Source: Neodontobutis hainanensis (Eukaryota; Chordata; Actinopteri; Gobiiformes; Odontobutidae). From it: DNA of 64,000 nucleotides. Under the pieces are notes generated by a model, which made no database searches, was not told the DNA's origin, and was given only the letters and a program-made list of their open reading frames with translations. A program made the position numbers and the translations under genes. Positions 34,901 to 45,097 of the stretch are shown piece by piece; position 1 is the stretch's first letter; every line of letters starts with the position of its first letter. Location of the stretch: positions 21,238,501 to 21,302,500 of the forward strand of contig JALDNG010000020.1 in assembly GCA_024349245.1 (NCBI GenBank), read 5' to 3'.

Positions 34901-35793
34901 CTGAGGTTGTGTGATGTTGTTGCTGAGCGTGACTTGTGAGTCCTTTGTGCTAAAGTCTGAGTCTAAGTCCAAGTTATCAGTTCTCAAGTCCAAGTCCTTG
35001 TGTCTGACAATAAACAAGTCTAGGTTTGAGTCCAAGCCATAAAAAGGCAAGTACAAGTCTGATTTGAGACATTGACACTTACCCCGAGTCAAGCCACGAG
35101 TCACAAAAATGAGCCTCAGGACTATACTAGTATTCCATATATGCTACACGGCAATGTGTTTTTCTTGAAACCGAAATAATTCTGTTGCAGATTGGTCTCT
35201 TGTTGACACAAGGACTGCTTTTTCACATAATGCAAACCTTTGAATTTGGCTGAGGAGTTGTTTCTGTTTCATTGGGGCTGCTGCTCGCTCTGTGAAGCAC
35301 AATACTCTCTGAAAACAATGACGTCATAGACACAACGTGCAAGCTACAGCCTTACAGAAGAGGAGGTAGCATAAGTAGAAAAAGGGAAAACACACCCATA
35401 CTGGTCTTGCATATGTACTACAATGTTTGGGGCATTTCTGCAGGCAGTTCTGTGTAAATGCGGATTGTGTTGTAACTTTGTGTTTTCCTGACCAGCGTTG
35501 TCGTGTAAACAGCCTCTAAAACAATGCAACGCCCAGTGGACAAGTTAGAAATAGCAGGATTTTTTATTAAAAAATGCTGTTAATGTCTTCTATGTAATTT
35601 TCACACTTTCCAAATGAACGCCCCTGTTTTTGAGTGCACAAGAAACAAGAACAAATTTATAAAACACAAGTTTAAAAACAAACCTGTGGCTCGTTCCTGA
35701 GCGCTGCTGCTTTGTACAGGTGTGCTGCAGAAAACAAGTCCTTCTGCCCTTTGCTCTGACCCTCATACAGCAGGTCACCCATCTTTATCAAGG
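31987..35793 (-). CDS. sel1l3: SEL1L3-like Sel1-repeat membrane protein, last four exons (5' part outside or not found)
   Basis: Four minus-strand exons join in phase to 153 residues: 35684-35793, 33739-33866, 33561-33663 and 31987-32109. All have AG acceptors and GT donors (GTTTGT, GTGAGT, GTACAG). The first encodes a Sel1-type repeat (MGDLLYEGQ ... DLFSAAHLYKAAALRNEPQ). The second completes it (GLYNLGLLAEEGY) and continues to KALYQK. The third has CRDSEDTDSFLPCSLALFSV. The last, in phase 0, begins YSTLAVAPSVFFILFSWLRG, a C-terminal membrane segment, and ends with a stop after 40 residues. The order (helical repeat, cysteine-containing block ending in PCSLA, membrane anchor, short tail) is that of SEL1L3-family C-termini. 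Its molecular role is poorly defined. Earlier exons were not found between 35794 and 64000. The ohnolog or paralog cannot be told. Confidence 0.75.
32110..33560. other. Last intron of the sel1l3-like gene
   Basis: AT-rich sequence between the last two exons. No further exon or recognisable repeat. Confidence 0.6.
33889..34270. repeat. Teleost interspersed repeat close to a splice acceptor
   Basis: GGGGTGTCAAACTCATTTTAG then CAGCCCAATTTGATCTGAAG and GCGCCAGACCAGTAAAAGTA are blocks I recognise from a common fish repeat of uncertain class. A related start (GGGGTGTCAAATTCAAATTC) occurs at 60491. Here it begins about 20 bases upstream of the acceptor of the sel1l3 exon at 33866. Confidence 0.5.
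34440..35105. repeat. Degenerate short-period repeat rich in CAAGTC/GAGTC
   Basis: Units such as CAAGTCCGAGTCATC recur many times with heavy divergence, in two blocks (about 34445-34700 and 34925-35105) separated by an ordinary-looking spacer. It lies in the intron between sel1l3 exons. Similar arrays occur in fish genomes, but I cannot assign a family. Confidence 0.65.
35106..35683. other. Intron of the sel1l3-like gene, no feature
   Basis: No exon or repeat supported. Confidence 0.5.
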
Positions 35794-36663
35794 CTGGAAA
35801 AGTCAGGGGTCACAGTCAGAGAGTAGAATATCACGTTGAAGGGTGATCATTTGCAGACAAGTCATGAGGCTGAAGGGTTTTGCTGCTCCTCTGCTGCTGC
35901 TCCACATCTAACTTTAGAGATTGACATGGTCATATGGGAATAAATACGGTGGCAGCATTGTCAATTCTATCTTTATCTTTACTGACAGCACTGGTCGAAG
36001 AGAATATCTACTTCACTGATAATGGACTCTCATGTAATAAAAACATTTGTCTACTTTAAAATCCCTCAATGGTAAAAATGCAGCAATTGGTAATAAACCA
36101 ACTGCAAAGTAGCAGGTTCTTTGAGTACATTTTACAAGTCAAGCTCTCTTATCTTCTTAATTTGTTAGTGTTTAGTCAAGTCCTGACTGAGACCAGAGGG
36201 CTCCAAAGGCCAGGACTTTTTGGAATCCAGTGTTTTATGTGTTGAAAGAGATTTCAATAAACCCCAGTTTGTGCATCACTGAAGTGCTTCAATTTAGTGA
36301 GTGCTGTGCATGTCTCATTAGTATAAACATAATCATCTCTAAAATTATAAAAATTAGGGCTTTAAATTAATTTAAAAACAACTTGTCCACTTTTAATAAA
36401 CACAGACTCAAAAGGTAATTAACTTTCTTTTTAATTGTTTACTTTTGCCATACTTTAACATTTGTATAGCATTTAAACTGTGATTGTGATACTGTGATAT
36501 TTTAAAAATAACTTAAATGGTGTGCATTTATTTATTATTATTCACTTTGTGAAGGAATTTTGATTTTTCACTTCACTCTCCAGCTTCAGATTGTTAAATA
36601 CGAAAGTACTTAGTCATGCTGCGAGTGAAACTACGCAACAGGTTATCCATAGCAGGTAATAGC
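35794..36663. other. Intron upstream of the visible sel1l3 exons, no feature
   Basis: The preceding exon must end one base into a codon. No candidate with a donor and Sel1-like sequence was seen here. Confidence 0.5.
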
Positions 36664-37137
36664 AATGGATAAATATTTGAAAAGAAAAAATAGTCAGTCT
36701 GTCCTGGGTCCTGGAGAAAATTCTGACCCAGATGAAAGCCCTAGCATGAGTAGTGGTCAGAAGAAAGCAAAAAAGTGAGCTCAAGATCTTTTTGTGAGCA
36801 ATTTGCTTAATGAAAGTTATCTTGCCTTTGGATTCACTCAGACTGGGGAACCAACCGAGCCAAGCTATTTCTGTTCTGCTCCCTTTCTCCACAACCGTTC
36901 TATGCAAGGTGGGCTTTTCAAGCAAGCTCTAAATATGCAAAAAAAAGAGAGAGGCTCTTTTTGTGTGTCTTTTTTTAAATTCCTGCAATAATATTAGCTT
37001 TGTGTTTAACTAAACAGGCCCAGGTTTCACACTAAGTGAACTAAGTAAATTTAGACTAGATTTTCATTATATTTCAATATAGTTTTTGTGCCCTTTTTGT
37101 TTAGTGGTGTGCCTTGTGACTTTTCAAATGTAAAATA
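36664..37137 (+). pseudogene. hAT transposon remnant (ZBED-type N-terminus and 3' end)
   Basis: The frame begins MDKYLKRKNSQSVLGPG. After a stop it continues ESYLAFGFTQTGEP, the BED-finger-containing N-terminus seen in hAT transposases of the ZBED5/SCAND3 type. The zinc-binding cysteines are not intact. From about 37100 the sequence (GTGGTGTGCCTTGTGACTTT) looks like a hAT 3' end. It appears to continue across the Tc1 insertion at 63605 with TGCCGTGGCTCAAAAAGG. Most of the transposase is deleted. Confidence 0.6.
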
Positions 37138-37941
37138 CAGTGATTTGCGAAAGTATTCGGCCCCCTTGAACTTTGCGACCTTTTGCCACATTTCAGGCTT
37201 CAAACATAAAGATATGAAACTGGAATTTTTTGTGAAGAATCAAGAACAAGTGGGACACAATCATGAAGTGGAACAAAACTTATTGGATATTTAGAACTTT
37301 TTTAACAAATAAAGAACTGAAAAATTTGGCGTGCCAAATTATTCAGCCCCTTTACTTTCAGTGCAGCAAACTCTCTTCAGAAGTTCAGTGAGGATCTCTG
37401 AATGATCCAATGTTGACCTAAATGACAAATGATGATAAATGGAATCCACCTGTGTGTAATCAAGTCTCCGTATAAATGCACCTGCAGTGTGATAGTCTCA
37501 GTCTCAAGCGCAGAGAGCATCATGAAGAACAAGGAACACACCAGGCAGGGCCGAGATACTGTTGTGGAAAAGTTTAAAGCTGGATTTGGATACAAAAAAA
37601 TTTCCCAAGCTTTAAACATTCCAAGGAGCACTGTGCAAGCGATAATATTGAAATGGAAGAAGTATCAGACCACTGCAAATCTACCAAGACCTGGCCGTCC
37701 CTCTAAACTTTCAGCTCATACAAGGAGAATACTGATCAGAGATGCAGCCAAGAGGCCCATGATCACTCTGGATGAACCTCAGAGATCTACAGTTGAGGTG
37801 GGAGACTCTATCCATAGGACAACAATCAGTCGTATACTGCACAAATCTGGCCTTTATGGAAGAGTGGCAAGAAGAAAGCCAAATGTTAAAAATCTTCATT
37901 AAAAGTGTAGTTTAAAGTTTGCCACAAGACACCTGGGAGAC
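37138..37941 (+). mobile_element. Tc1-like transposon, left half
   Basis: The terminal repeat starts CAGTGATTTGCGAAAGTATT at 37138, preceded by TA (37136-37137). It matches, over about 210 bases, the reverse complement of the right end at 63395-63602. Both ends share the same internal repeats, as in IR/DR-type Tc1 elements. The transposase begins at ATG 37522 with a helix-turn-helix region (GFGYKKISQALNIPRSTVQ) and a second DNA-binding part containing the GRPSKL motif. A frameshift leads to a stop at 37900-37902. At 37941 the element is cut by a gypsy LTR; the right half continues at 62807. Confidence 0.9.
37522..37941 (+). pseudogene. Tc1 transposase, N-terminal half
   Basis: It encodes the paired-like DNA-binding domain: KFKAGFGYKKISQALNIPRS, then GRPSKLSAHTRRIL, then TISRILHKSGLYGRVARRKP. 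The usual family length is about 340 residues; only about 127 are in frame here before the stop, and the reading continues out of frame (LKFATRHLGD) to the gypsy junction. The catalytic domain is 24.9 kb away at 62807-63389 and has lost one catalytic residue. Confidence 0.85.
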
Positions 37942-38372
37942 TGTTACGGCCCAAAAGAGTCGAACATATTTAAAAGAGGACACAGGAGGCAAAACCGTTA
38001 ATTTAAAAAAATGTTTTTATTCATTTAGTTTTAGACGGTTAAGCTTTTGTTTTATATTGATGTTTGACTCTTTTAAGTTATAAAAAAAGAGAATCCAAAA
38101 ACCCTCCCGTGCCCCCAAAAAAAACAGGAAAGTAACCAATAAAAGGACCTGGTGAGCTGGCCAAGCAGAACATAAAGGAAGGAGTGACCCCGGCCAACCC
38201 TGTACAGTGCCGTAGGAGGTGACTACGTAAAAAAAAAAGAAAACTAAATATATTTCCAAGAGAAAATATCTAAACTATGAAAATCACCTAATACAAAATA
38301 TATGAAAGAGATAAACAATTAATAAAATTACTACATCAAATAATGAAGAAGGAAATTGGCGGCACCTAACCC
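37942..38372 (-). repeat. 3' LTR of Gmr1-type gypsy element
   Basis: In the element's own (minus) direction the LTR runs from about 38372 (TTAGGTGCCGCC, first bases changed) to 37942 (...GGGCCGTAACA). It is preceded by a poly-G purine tract (38371-38379), the plus-strand primer site. GAGAC at 37937-37941 and 62807-62811 is the 5-bp target duplication. About 100 bases next to the purine tract match the LTR at the other end of the element, with roughly eight substitutions by eye. Confidence 0.85.
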
Positions 38373-38400
38373 CCCCCCACATTATTCTTGCCACTAATAT

Positions 38401-38779
38401 TGTCACGACCTGGTGTCTGGAACAGGTAAGAGGACTCTCAAGGCAGAACCCCACAAAGGCATATGCTCTCAGAAGGTTTTATTTGTATTTACAAGTGCAA
38501 AGTCCATATTCACAAGCCGCTGTTGACATCATGATAGGGTCCACTACTACCAGGGGTGAAGACAATCTGACACTGAACATGAAAAACACACGGATTATAA
38601 AGGCACACAACGAGGGACAAGTGAAGCACATTAGGGCGGAGCAGGTAATCACAACGGAGGGAAAAACACAAGGACAGGAAGTCAATCTGACATACAGACA
38701 GGGGTGAGACACTTCACATTAAGACAGGAAATTAAATACATTACATCAGCAGACTAACACATAACAGCAGGACATGACA
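38401..38779 (-). repeat. Solo LTR of another gypsy element
   Basis: On the minus strand it starts TGTCATGTCC and ends GGTCGTGACA, with AATAAAAC about 100 bases before the end. The flanks AATAT (38396-38400) and AATAG (38780-38784) agree in four of five bases, as for an aged target duplication. It interrupts the C-terminal end of the Gmr1-type RNase H. No internal region is present, consistent with LTR-LTR recombination. Confidence 0.75.
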
Positions 38780-40950
38780 AATAGGACAAATCTCGATATT
38801 ATCAGCTTGTAGCCGGAAACTCCAATTCATTAAGCGTCTGTTCTTGTTACGCATCCGAAGTAAAAAAACAAGAGGATTGTGATCAGTAAAAAAAAACAAA
38901 GGTGCACAAGCAGAGCCAACATAAACCTGAAAGTGATCCAGCGACAACACCAGAGCAAGTGTCTCCTTCTCTATGGTCGAATACCACTTTTGATGGCGGT
39001 CCAGCTTCTTAGAGAAGTACGACTACGGATGATCTACTCCATCCTTACCCTCCTGCAATAAAACCGCCCCCACACCTGTATCGCTAGCATCTACAGCCCC
39101 CACTGCACACAACCCCCACCAACCACTTTACCTAAGTAAGTCACAGTTGCTTGGGCAAATTCCCTCTTTGATAAGTTCACTGTTAAGTTTGCCTCTTGAT
39201 GACAACACAATACCACCCAAAGACGTTCAATATGCTCCACCCAGGAATCGGAACAAACTACCAAGTCGTCCAAGTAAGCCTCACAAAATGACAGACCCGA
39301 CAGTATAATCCTCATCAACCGCTGGAATGTTGCCGGTGCATTTCGCATGCCAAACGACATAACATTGTATTGAAAAAAATCTGGGGTTACAAAGGCTGAG
39401 ACTTCTTTTGCACGCTCAGTGAACTTGGACACAAACATAGCCCCACCCACTCGATCCACACAGTCCTCAATGCGAGGCAATGGAAAACAGTCCGGCTTCG
39501 TAACATTATTTACTTTCCTGTAGTCCGTGCAAAAACGGCCATTAGATTTTAACGCAAGCAAACAGGGAGAGCTCCAAGGGCTATAGCTGAACTCTGCAAT
39601 ACCATGAGCTACCATTTACTCAACCTGCCGCTTAAGACAGACACGTTTATCAGGACTGACTCGATAAGGGTGTAGTTTGATCGGCACAGTGTCACCAACG
39701 TCAATGTCATGCATTAATATTGTGGTCTTCGAAGGTACATCAGAAAACAGTGACTTTTTCTCGTTTAACAAATCAATTAAATTCTCACGCTGCAAATCAG
39801 GAAGGTGTGCCAAGTACGCAGGCAAATCCCTCAATACCTCAGAGTTTAGCAGTTTTTCATAAGTCAGCGCCTCAGACAGAACCCTGCCTCCATCATCATC
39901 GTGTGTAACAGTGTTCTCACTGAACGGCGCCTCACCTGAAACTGTCTGTGTGACAAGACGCGGAGCTGCCGTTTCAGCACTAGACAGCTCCACACAATCC
40001 CGTTCAGCCGCCACAGTAACGTCAACAGGTGTAGACATTCGCTCAACATAAGGTTTCAACATGTTAACATGGCACAAACGAGACCTACGTTGTCTGTCAG
40101 GCGTGATTATAAGATAGTCCTGATCACCAATCTCCAAAGGTTTAAACTCCCTGACTCTAGCTTTTCTGTCAAACAAACACTTCATTCTGGCCTGTGTGCA
40201 TCTCACATGTGCGGTACAGTCTCAGTTTGAATTTACTCACAAAATCAAGCAGATTTTGTTCTTTCGCATAACAACTGGTCTTTTAACAACTTCAAAGGGC
40301 CACAGACAGTGTGTGCAAACACAAACTCCAACGCACTAAAACCCAGTGACTCTTGAACCACCTCCCTCACAGCAAACATTTGTAAATGCATCCCCTCATC
40401 CCAGTCTTTCTCAAACTCCAGACAAAACGAATGAAGCATAGTCTTCAGCGTCTGATGAAAACGCTCCAGTGGGCTTTGACTTTCAGGGTGATAAGCGGTA
40501 GAGTGGCAGTGCTGAATGTCAAGCTGTTTCAAGACCTGCACAAACACCTTAGACAAGTTTGAGCCCTTGTCAGTTTGCACAACTTGAGGTAACCAGAACA
40601 ACGAAAAAAAAATTGTCAGCGTCTTCACAACAACAGAAGTAGTGATTTTACGCACTGGAAAGACTTCTGGAAAGCGAGTGGCTGCGCACATGACAGTTAT
40701 TAGGAACTTATTTCCCGACTTAGTTCGAGGCAGCGGACCCACACAGTCCACCAGAACACGCTCAAAAGGTTCACACACAACCAGTATCAGGATACAGAGG
40801 AGCAGGAGGAATTGTCTGATTTGGTTTCCCAGATACTTGGCACCAATGACAGGATTTAGTGTGACTCGTGACATCCCCCTTCAGATCAGGACAAAAAAAA
40901 AAATGACGCAGAATGCAATTGTATGTCTTCTTAGTAGGACTACTTCCTGC
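38780..40950 (-). pseudogene. Gmr1-type Ty3/gypsy pol: integrase, then RT, then RNase H
   Basis: Read from 40950 down. The integrase zinc region comes first (FFFCPDLKGDV ... CHWCQ), then the catalytic core with LVDCVGPLP, QTDKGSN and ESQSPLERFHQ, so all three acidic residues are present. A post-integrase region (VCGPLKLLKDQ; DRKARVREFKPLEIGD) follows. The RT comes next: PIKLHPYRVSPDK, FCTDYRKVNNVTKPD, MSFGMRNAPATFQRL and the intact box AYLDDLVV. RNase H (LALVLSLDHFQVYVG, FFTDHNPLVFLL) is last, cut by a solo LTR. The RT has lost a short block before ERAKEV and the connection to RNase H is deleted. Integrase upstream of RT is the Copia-like order described for Gmr1 elements. The element is broken by stops and by the 20.9-kb filler separating it from gag. 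Confidence 0.85.
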
Positions 40951-41275
40951 TTCTGAAGAGTGCAGTCGCACCTCTGCTTGCTCCTGCCAGCTTTACTTTT
41001 CTCTTTAGTTATCTCCACATTTAGGATCAACTTTTTACATTACTTTTTACTTTCTTTTAACTGGATTTTTATGTTTTTATGTTCTTACTTATTTTTTACT
41101 TTTTTAACAACACGTTGGACCTGCTGAGCGTCTTAGTATCTATTTTTCAACATGTCTGGGATAAAAACAACTACTGCAACTAAAGAAGCACTGGATAAGA
41201 AAAAAGAATGCTGGCATCACAAGAGCATATGTAGCATCAGCAGACATCCAGCTAAAAAACAGATTTGAATCACTG

Positions 41276-42069
41276 ATGAATGAACAAGAAAACTCTTCTT
41301 TAACTGTAAAACATGGAGGAAATAAAACTTTGTCTATGGAAAACGGGAGACATGAATCTGTGGAAAAGCACCAGGCAAACAGAGACAGAGAATCTATGTC
41401 AAAAGTGAAAGACAGAGATATCCTGTTGCTGGGAGACAGTGCTGTCAGGGACATAAACTATAGTTGTTTTGTTACATGCAGCTATCCAAGTGCTATGGTC
41501 ACTGATATAACAGCACTCCTCCCCCAAGTCCTGTCCAAACACACAGGCATTAAACAGCTGATTGTACACGTGGGTGCAGTTGACACCAGAAAGGGAGAAT
41601 CAGAGGTTTTAAAAAAAGATTTCTCCAGGCTTTTAAATAAACTTGAAAATCTGGAAGTGCAATCAGTGGACCACTCCCAAACATCGACAGAAGGATCAAT
41701 AAATTCAGTCGGCTGCTTGCATTAAATACATGGCTGTCCAAGACCTGCGAGACAAGAGGAGTACACTTTATCGATAACTTCAACTTGTTTTGGCAACGTG
41801 TAGACCTGTTTAAAGGAAAGGGCCCACACCTGAACAGAGGAGGGGTCAGGAGGCTAACAGATAATCTCCTGCACTCCCTGAGACACATAAATGGTTCTGG
41901 TCGCCCTCTTAAACAAAGAAAGGGCCCTCTGAGAAGCCATCAGCCACTAAATGAGAAAAACACTCCAGCCTCACCAACCAAAGATCCTCCTCTGACTGGA
42001 CCACCATCAACACCTGCACTACTGAAATGGACCCCCCCAATAGGACCCTGGACACCCCCTCACACCTAA
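41276..42069 (+). pseudogene. L2 copy B ORF1, SGNH-hydrolase-like, frameshifted
   Basis: The first frame (41276-41725, 149 aa) holds LLGDSAVRDI (GDS block with serine present) and VGAVDTRKGESE. After a frameshift near 41675 the second frame (41785-42069) holds GPHLNRGGVRRLTDNLLHSL, the likely catalytic-His block, and a proline-rich tail. ORF1 proteins of this type bind the LINE RNA and carry an esterase-like fold; the enzymatic role is not settled. Repairable-looking damage suggests moderate age. Confidence 0.7.
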
Positions 42070-42465
42070 CTTGGCCAGGTCACGGGTATCATCATCCCGA
42101 AAAACATCAACCCCAATACCACCAAGGAGCACCAATTCTACATCTGGGCCAGTACAAATAAGACCCCCGACAGGTGTCCAATGCACCCCTGTCAGACCCC
42201 CTCCACCCCCTCCCAGACCAGCTCCAAAAGCCTTGACTAGCATCAAGGCTACTATCAGTGATTAGGACACTGAGGACCTCTGCTGTTCCAGGACTTTTTG
42301 TCATAATAAAATACTTATCAACCCGAGGCCCTGGGAGAGAACACTCCCCCCGAGCTCCATAGCTACAGTCAGAAGTCACAGATTGGAGAAGAGAATAACA
42401 GTTAGATTGTCTAATCAGACAAACCTGATTCAAATTCCCTTCAAACATATAAAATCGGGTCCTGC

Positions 42466-44928
42466 TCAAACAGACTTGAAACTTGCAGTGTTCAATGTCA
42501 GGTCTTTGGGAAAAAAATCTTTTTTAATTAATGATTTTATAATTTCAAATAAGCTTGATTTTATGTTTTTAACAGAAACATGGTTAGTCAGCAAGACTGG
42601 AAATGCTGTCCTTATTGAATCCACCCCATCGAATTTCACATTTTTATCCAAAATGCAGGGAAAAAAAGGGTGGTGGTGTATGTGCTATTCTTAGGGTTAA
42701 TATTCTTATCCAGAAACTATAACTTGGGGAGTTTTCATCATTTGAGTATGTGTCATTCAAAATGGAGTTGAGGTTTTCTCCATCTATTTTATATGTTGTT
42801 CTTTACAAACCACCTCAACAATGTCATGATTTTATTGATGAGTTTACTGAAATGCTTTCGGTTCTCTGCAGAATATAAACAAATAGTCATATCAGGTGAT
42901 TTTAATGTGCATGTGGATAATGTTTCTGACAGGAATGCCAAAGAACTTTCTACCATTCTTGATACTTTTGGTCTTTGTCAGCATGTTAATGAGCCGACCC
43001 ATAACAGAGGTCACACTCTGGACCTGGTCATTACAAAGGGTGTTCATATTTCAGATGTCACTGTGATTGATGTTGATCTGTCTGATCATTCTTGTGTCTT
43101 TTTCCATCTGTCCATGATTCCAAAACCTGCTGCTGGACTTACAGTTGTTCAGAAGAGACACATTAATGATAACACCAGGACACAGTTTATGGAGGCAATC
43201 AGGTTTGAAAATGCCTCATCAGGTCAAGTTGATGATTTAATGAATTGTTATACTTCAGGTGTCTTATGGACGCCATTGCTCCTGTTAAGGTTAAAGTGAT
43301 GAGGAAGAGGCAGAAGGCTTTGTGGAGCAATGCTCCTTCTGTCAGGGCACAGAAAAGGGAATGCCGAAAAGCCGAAAGAAAATGGCATAAATTGAAACTC
43401 TTAATTCATTATAAGGTATACAAAGAAAATCTGCATGTTTTCAATCAAACTTTGAAAAAAGCAAGAGAAATATTCAACAACAGCAGTAACAACTCACGTG
43501 TCCTGTTTGCTACAGTGAACAGATTAACAAACCCTCCAGCTCCATTTCCTCCAGAATTAGTTTCCACCACTAAATGCAATGAGTTTATATTGTTTTTTAA
43601 CAACAAGGTTCAACTCACTGATATAGTCAATAATTGCTTACAGTCTGGAACATTTCCAAGGGCCTTAAAAACTGCTGTCATCAAGCCTTTCCTAAAGAAG
43701 AGCAGTCTTGATGCTACAGTGCTCAACAACTATATCAAACCTGCCATTTTTAGGGAAAGTCATCAAAAAAGTTGTATATCAGCAACTTAATGACTTTCTA
43801 TTACTTAACAACTGCTTTGATCCTTTTCAGTCAGGTTTTAGGCCCCATCACAGACTGAGACTGCACGGGCCAAAGTCTCTGTCTTAGTTCTGTTGGACTT
43901 GAGTGCTGCGTTTGATACAGTGGACCATGAAATCCTGTCACAAAGATTCGAGGAATGGATAGGTATCTCTGGAACTGCTCTTAAATGGTTTCAGTCTTAT
44001 CTTGAAGACAGGATGTACTTTGTTTTGGTTGGAAACTGTGTATCAGACCAAATGGCCCTGACGTGGGGTTCCACAGGGCTCTATCTTGGGACCTCTATTA
44101 TTCAATCTCTACATGCTTCCTTTAGGACAGTTAATGCACAGCTGTGGCGTTTCCTACCATAATCATGCAGATGACACACAGATTGATGTGTGGATGCAAA
44201 ATAATTTTCTCCAACTGAACAGAAACAAGACTGAGCTAATTATCTTTGGGAACAGAAACAAAGAGAAAGTGTCAGCAGTCACCTCGAGTCTCTTTCTCTA
44301 AAATCTAAAAACCAGGTTAGAAATCTATCATCATGGACTCAGATTTAAATTTCCACAGTCACATTTAGTCAATTACATCATCTGCATTTTATCACCTTAA
44401 AAATATTTCCAGAGTCAAAGGGATAATGTCTGAACCAGACTTAGAGAAACTTATTCATGCTTTTATCTCCAGCAGGTTAGATACTGTAACGGCCTGCTCA
44501 CTGGTCTCTCAAAACGAGGGTTAAGACAGCTGCAGCTTATTCAGAACGCTGCTGCTCGGGTTCTAACTAACACCAGGAAGTACAACCACATCAGTCTAGT
44601 TTTAAAATCTCTGCACTGGCTTCTTGTTACTCAGAGAGTAGACTTTAAAACAGCACTACTGGTTTACAAGTCTCTAAATGGTTTAGCACCAGAATATATT
44701 TCTGAAATGCTAGTAGCTTATGAGCCTCCTCGGACTCTGAGAACATCTGGGACAGGCCTTCTGCTCGTGCCCAGAGTTAGAACTAAACAGAGTGAAGCAG
44801 CGTTTAAGTTTCATGCAGCAAAAACCTGGAACAACCTCCCAGATGAAGTAAAACAAGCCTCAACTTTAACAATGTTCAAGGGGAGGTTAAAAACCTTCCT
44901 TTTTAGCTTCGCCTACACTACAACTTAA
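42466..44928 (+). pseudogene. L2 copy B ORF2: AP endonuclease and reverse transcriptase, frame-broken
   Basis: The endonuclease starts with LKLAVFNVRSLGKKSFLIND and FLTETWLVSK. It continues with ISGDFNVHVDNV and DVDLSDHSCVFF. The linker is KVMRKRQKALWSN. RT pieces follow: KSSLDATVLNNY, VLLDLSAAFDTVDHEIL (43881), then in another frame GPLLFNLYMLPLGQLMHS and HADDTQI (the catalytic box with H for Y). The C-terminus reads LHWLLVTQRVDFKTALLVYK and ends with AAKTWNNLPDEVKQ and RLKTFLFSFAY. Frameshifts and the linker deletion make it non-functional. Confidence 0.8.
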
Positions 44929-45097
44929 AATGTTTTTTTTATCTACACTCTTCTTCTTTTATAATGCTTTTAATTTTTCTTATGTTTCTAAATCTAAATC
45001 TTGTAAATTGTCTTTTATTTCTGTAAAGCACTTTGAGTTACCCAGTGTATGAATTGTGCTATATAAATAAAATTGCCTTGCCTTGCTTTGCCTTGCT

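Larger units (their letters stand above)
40951..45097 (+). mobile_element. L2-clade LINE copy B, full-length-looking but frame-broken
   Basis: The 5' leader begins near 40951-40965, directly against the gypsy integrase. ORF1 follows at 41276-42069 and ORF2 at 42466-44928. The 3' end has the L2 tail AAGCACTTTGAGTTACCCAG and TTGTGCTATATAAATAAAAT, and finishes in a CCTTG repeat at 45097. Compared with copy A it has lost about 200 bases of the linker-RT region (junction near 43609). After 45097 the sequence is not gypsy, so this is not a simple insertion into the gypsy element. Confidence 0.85.
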
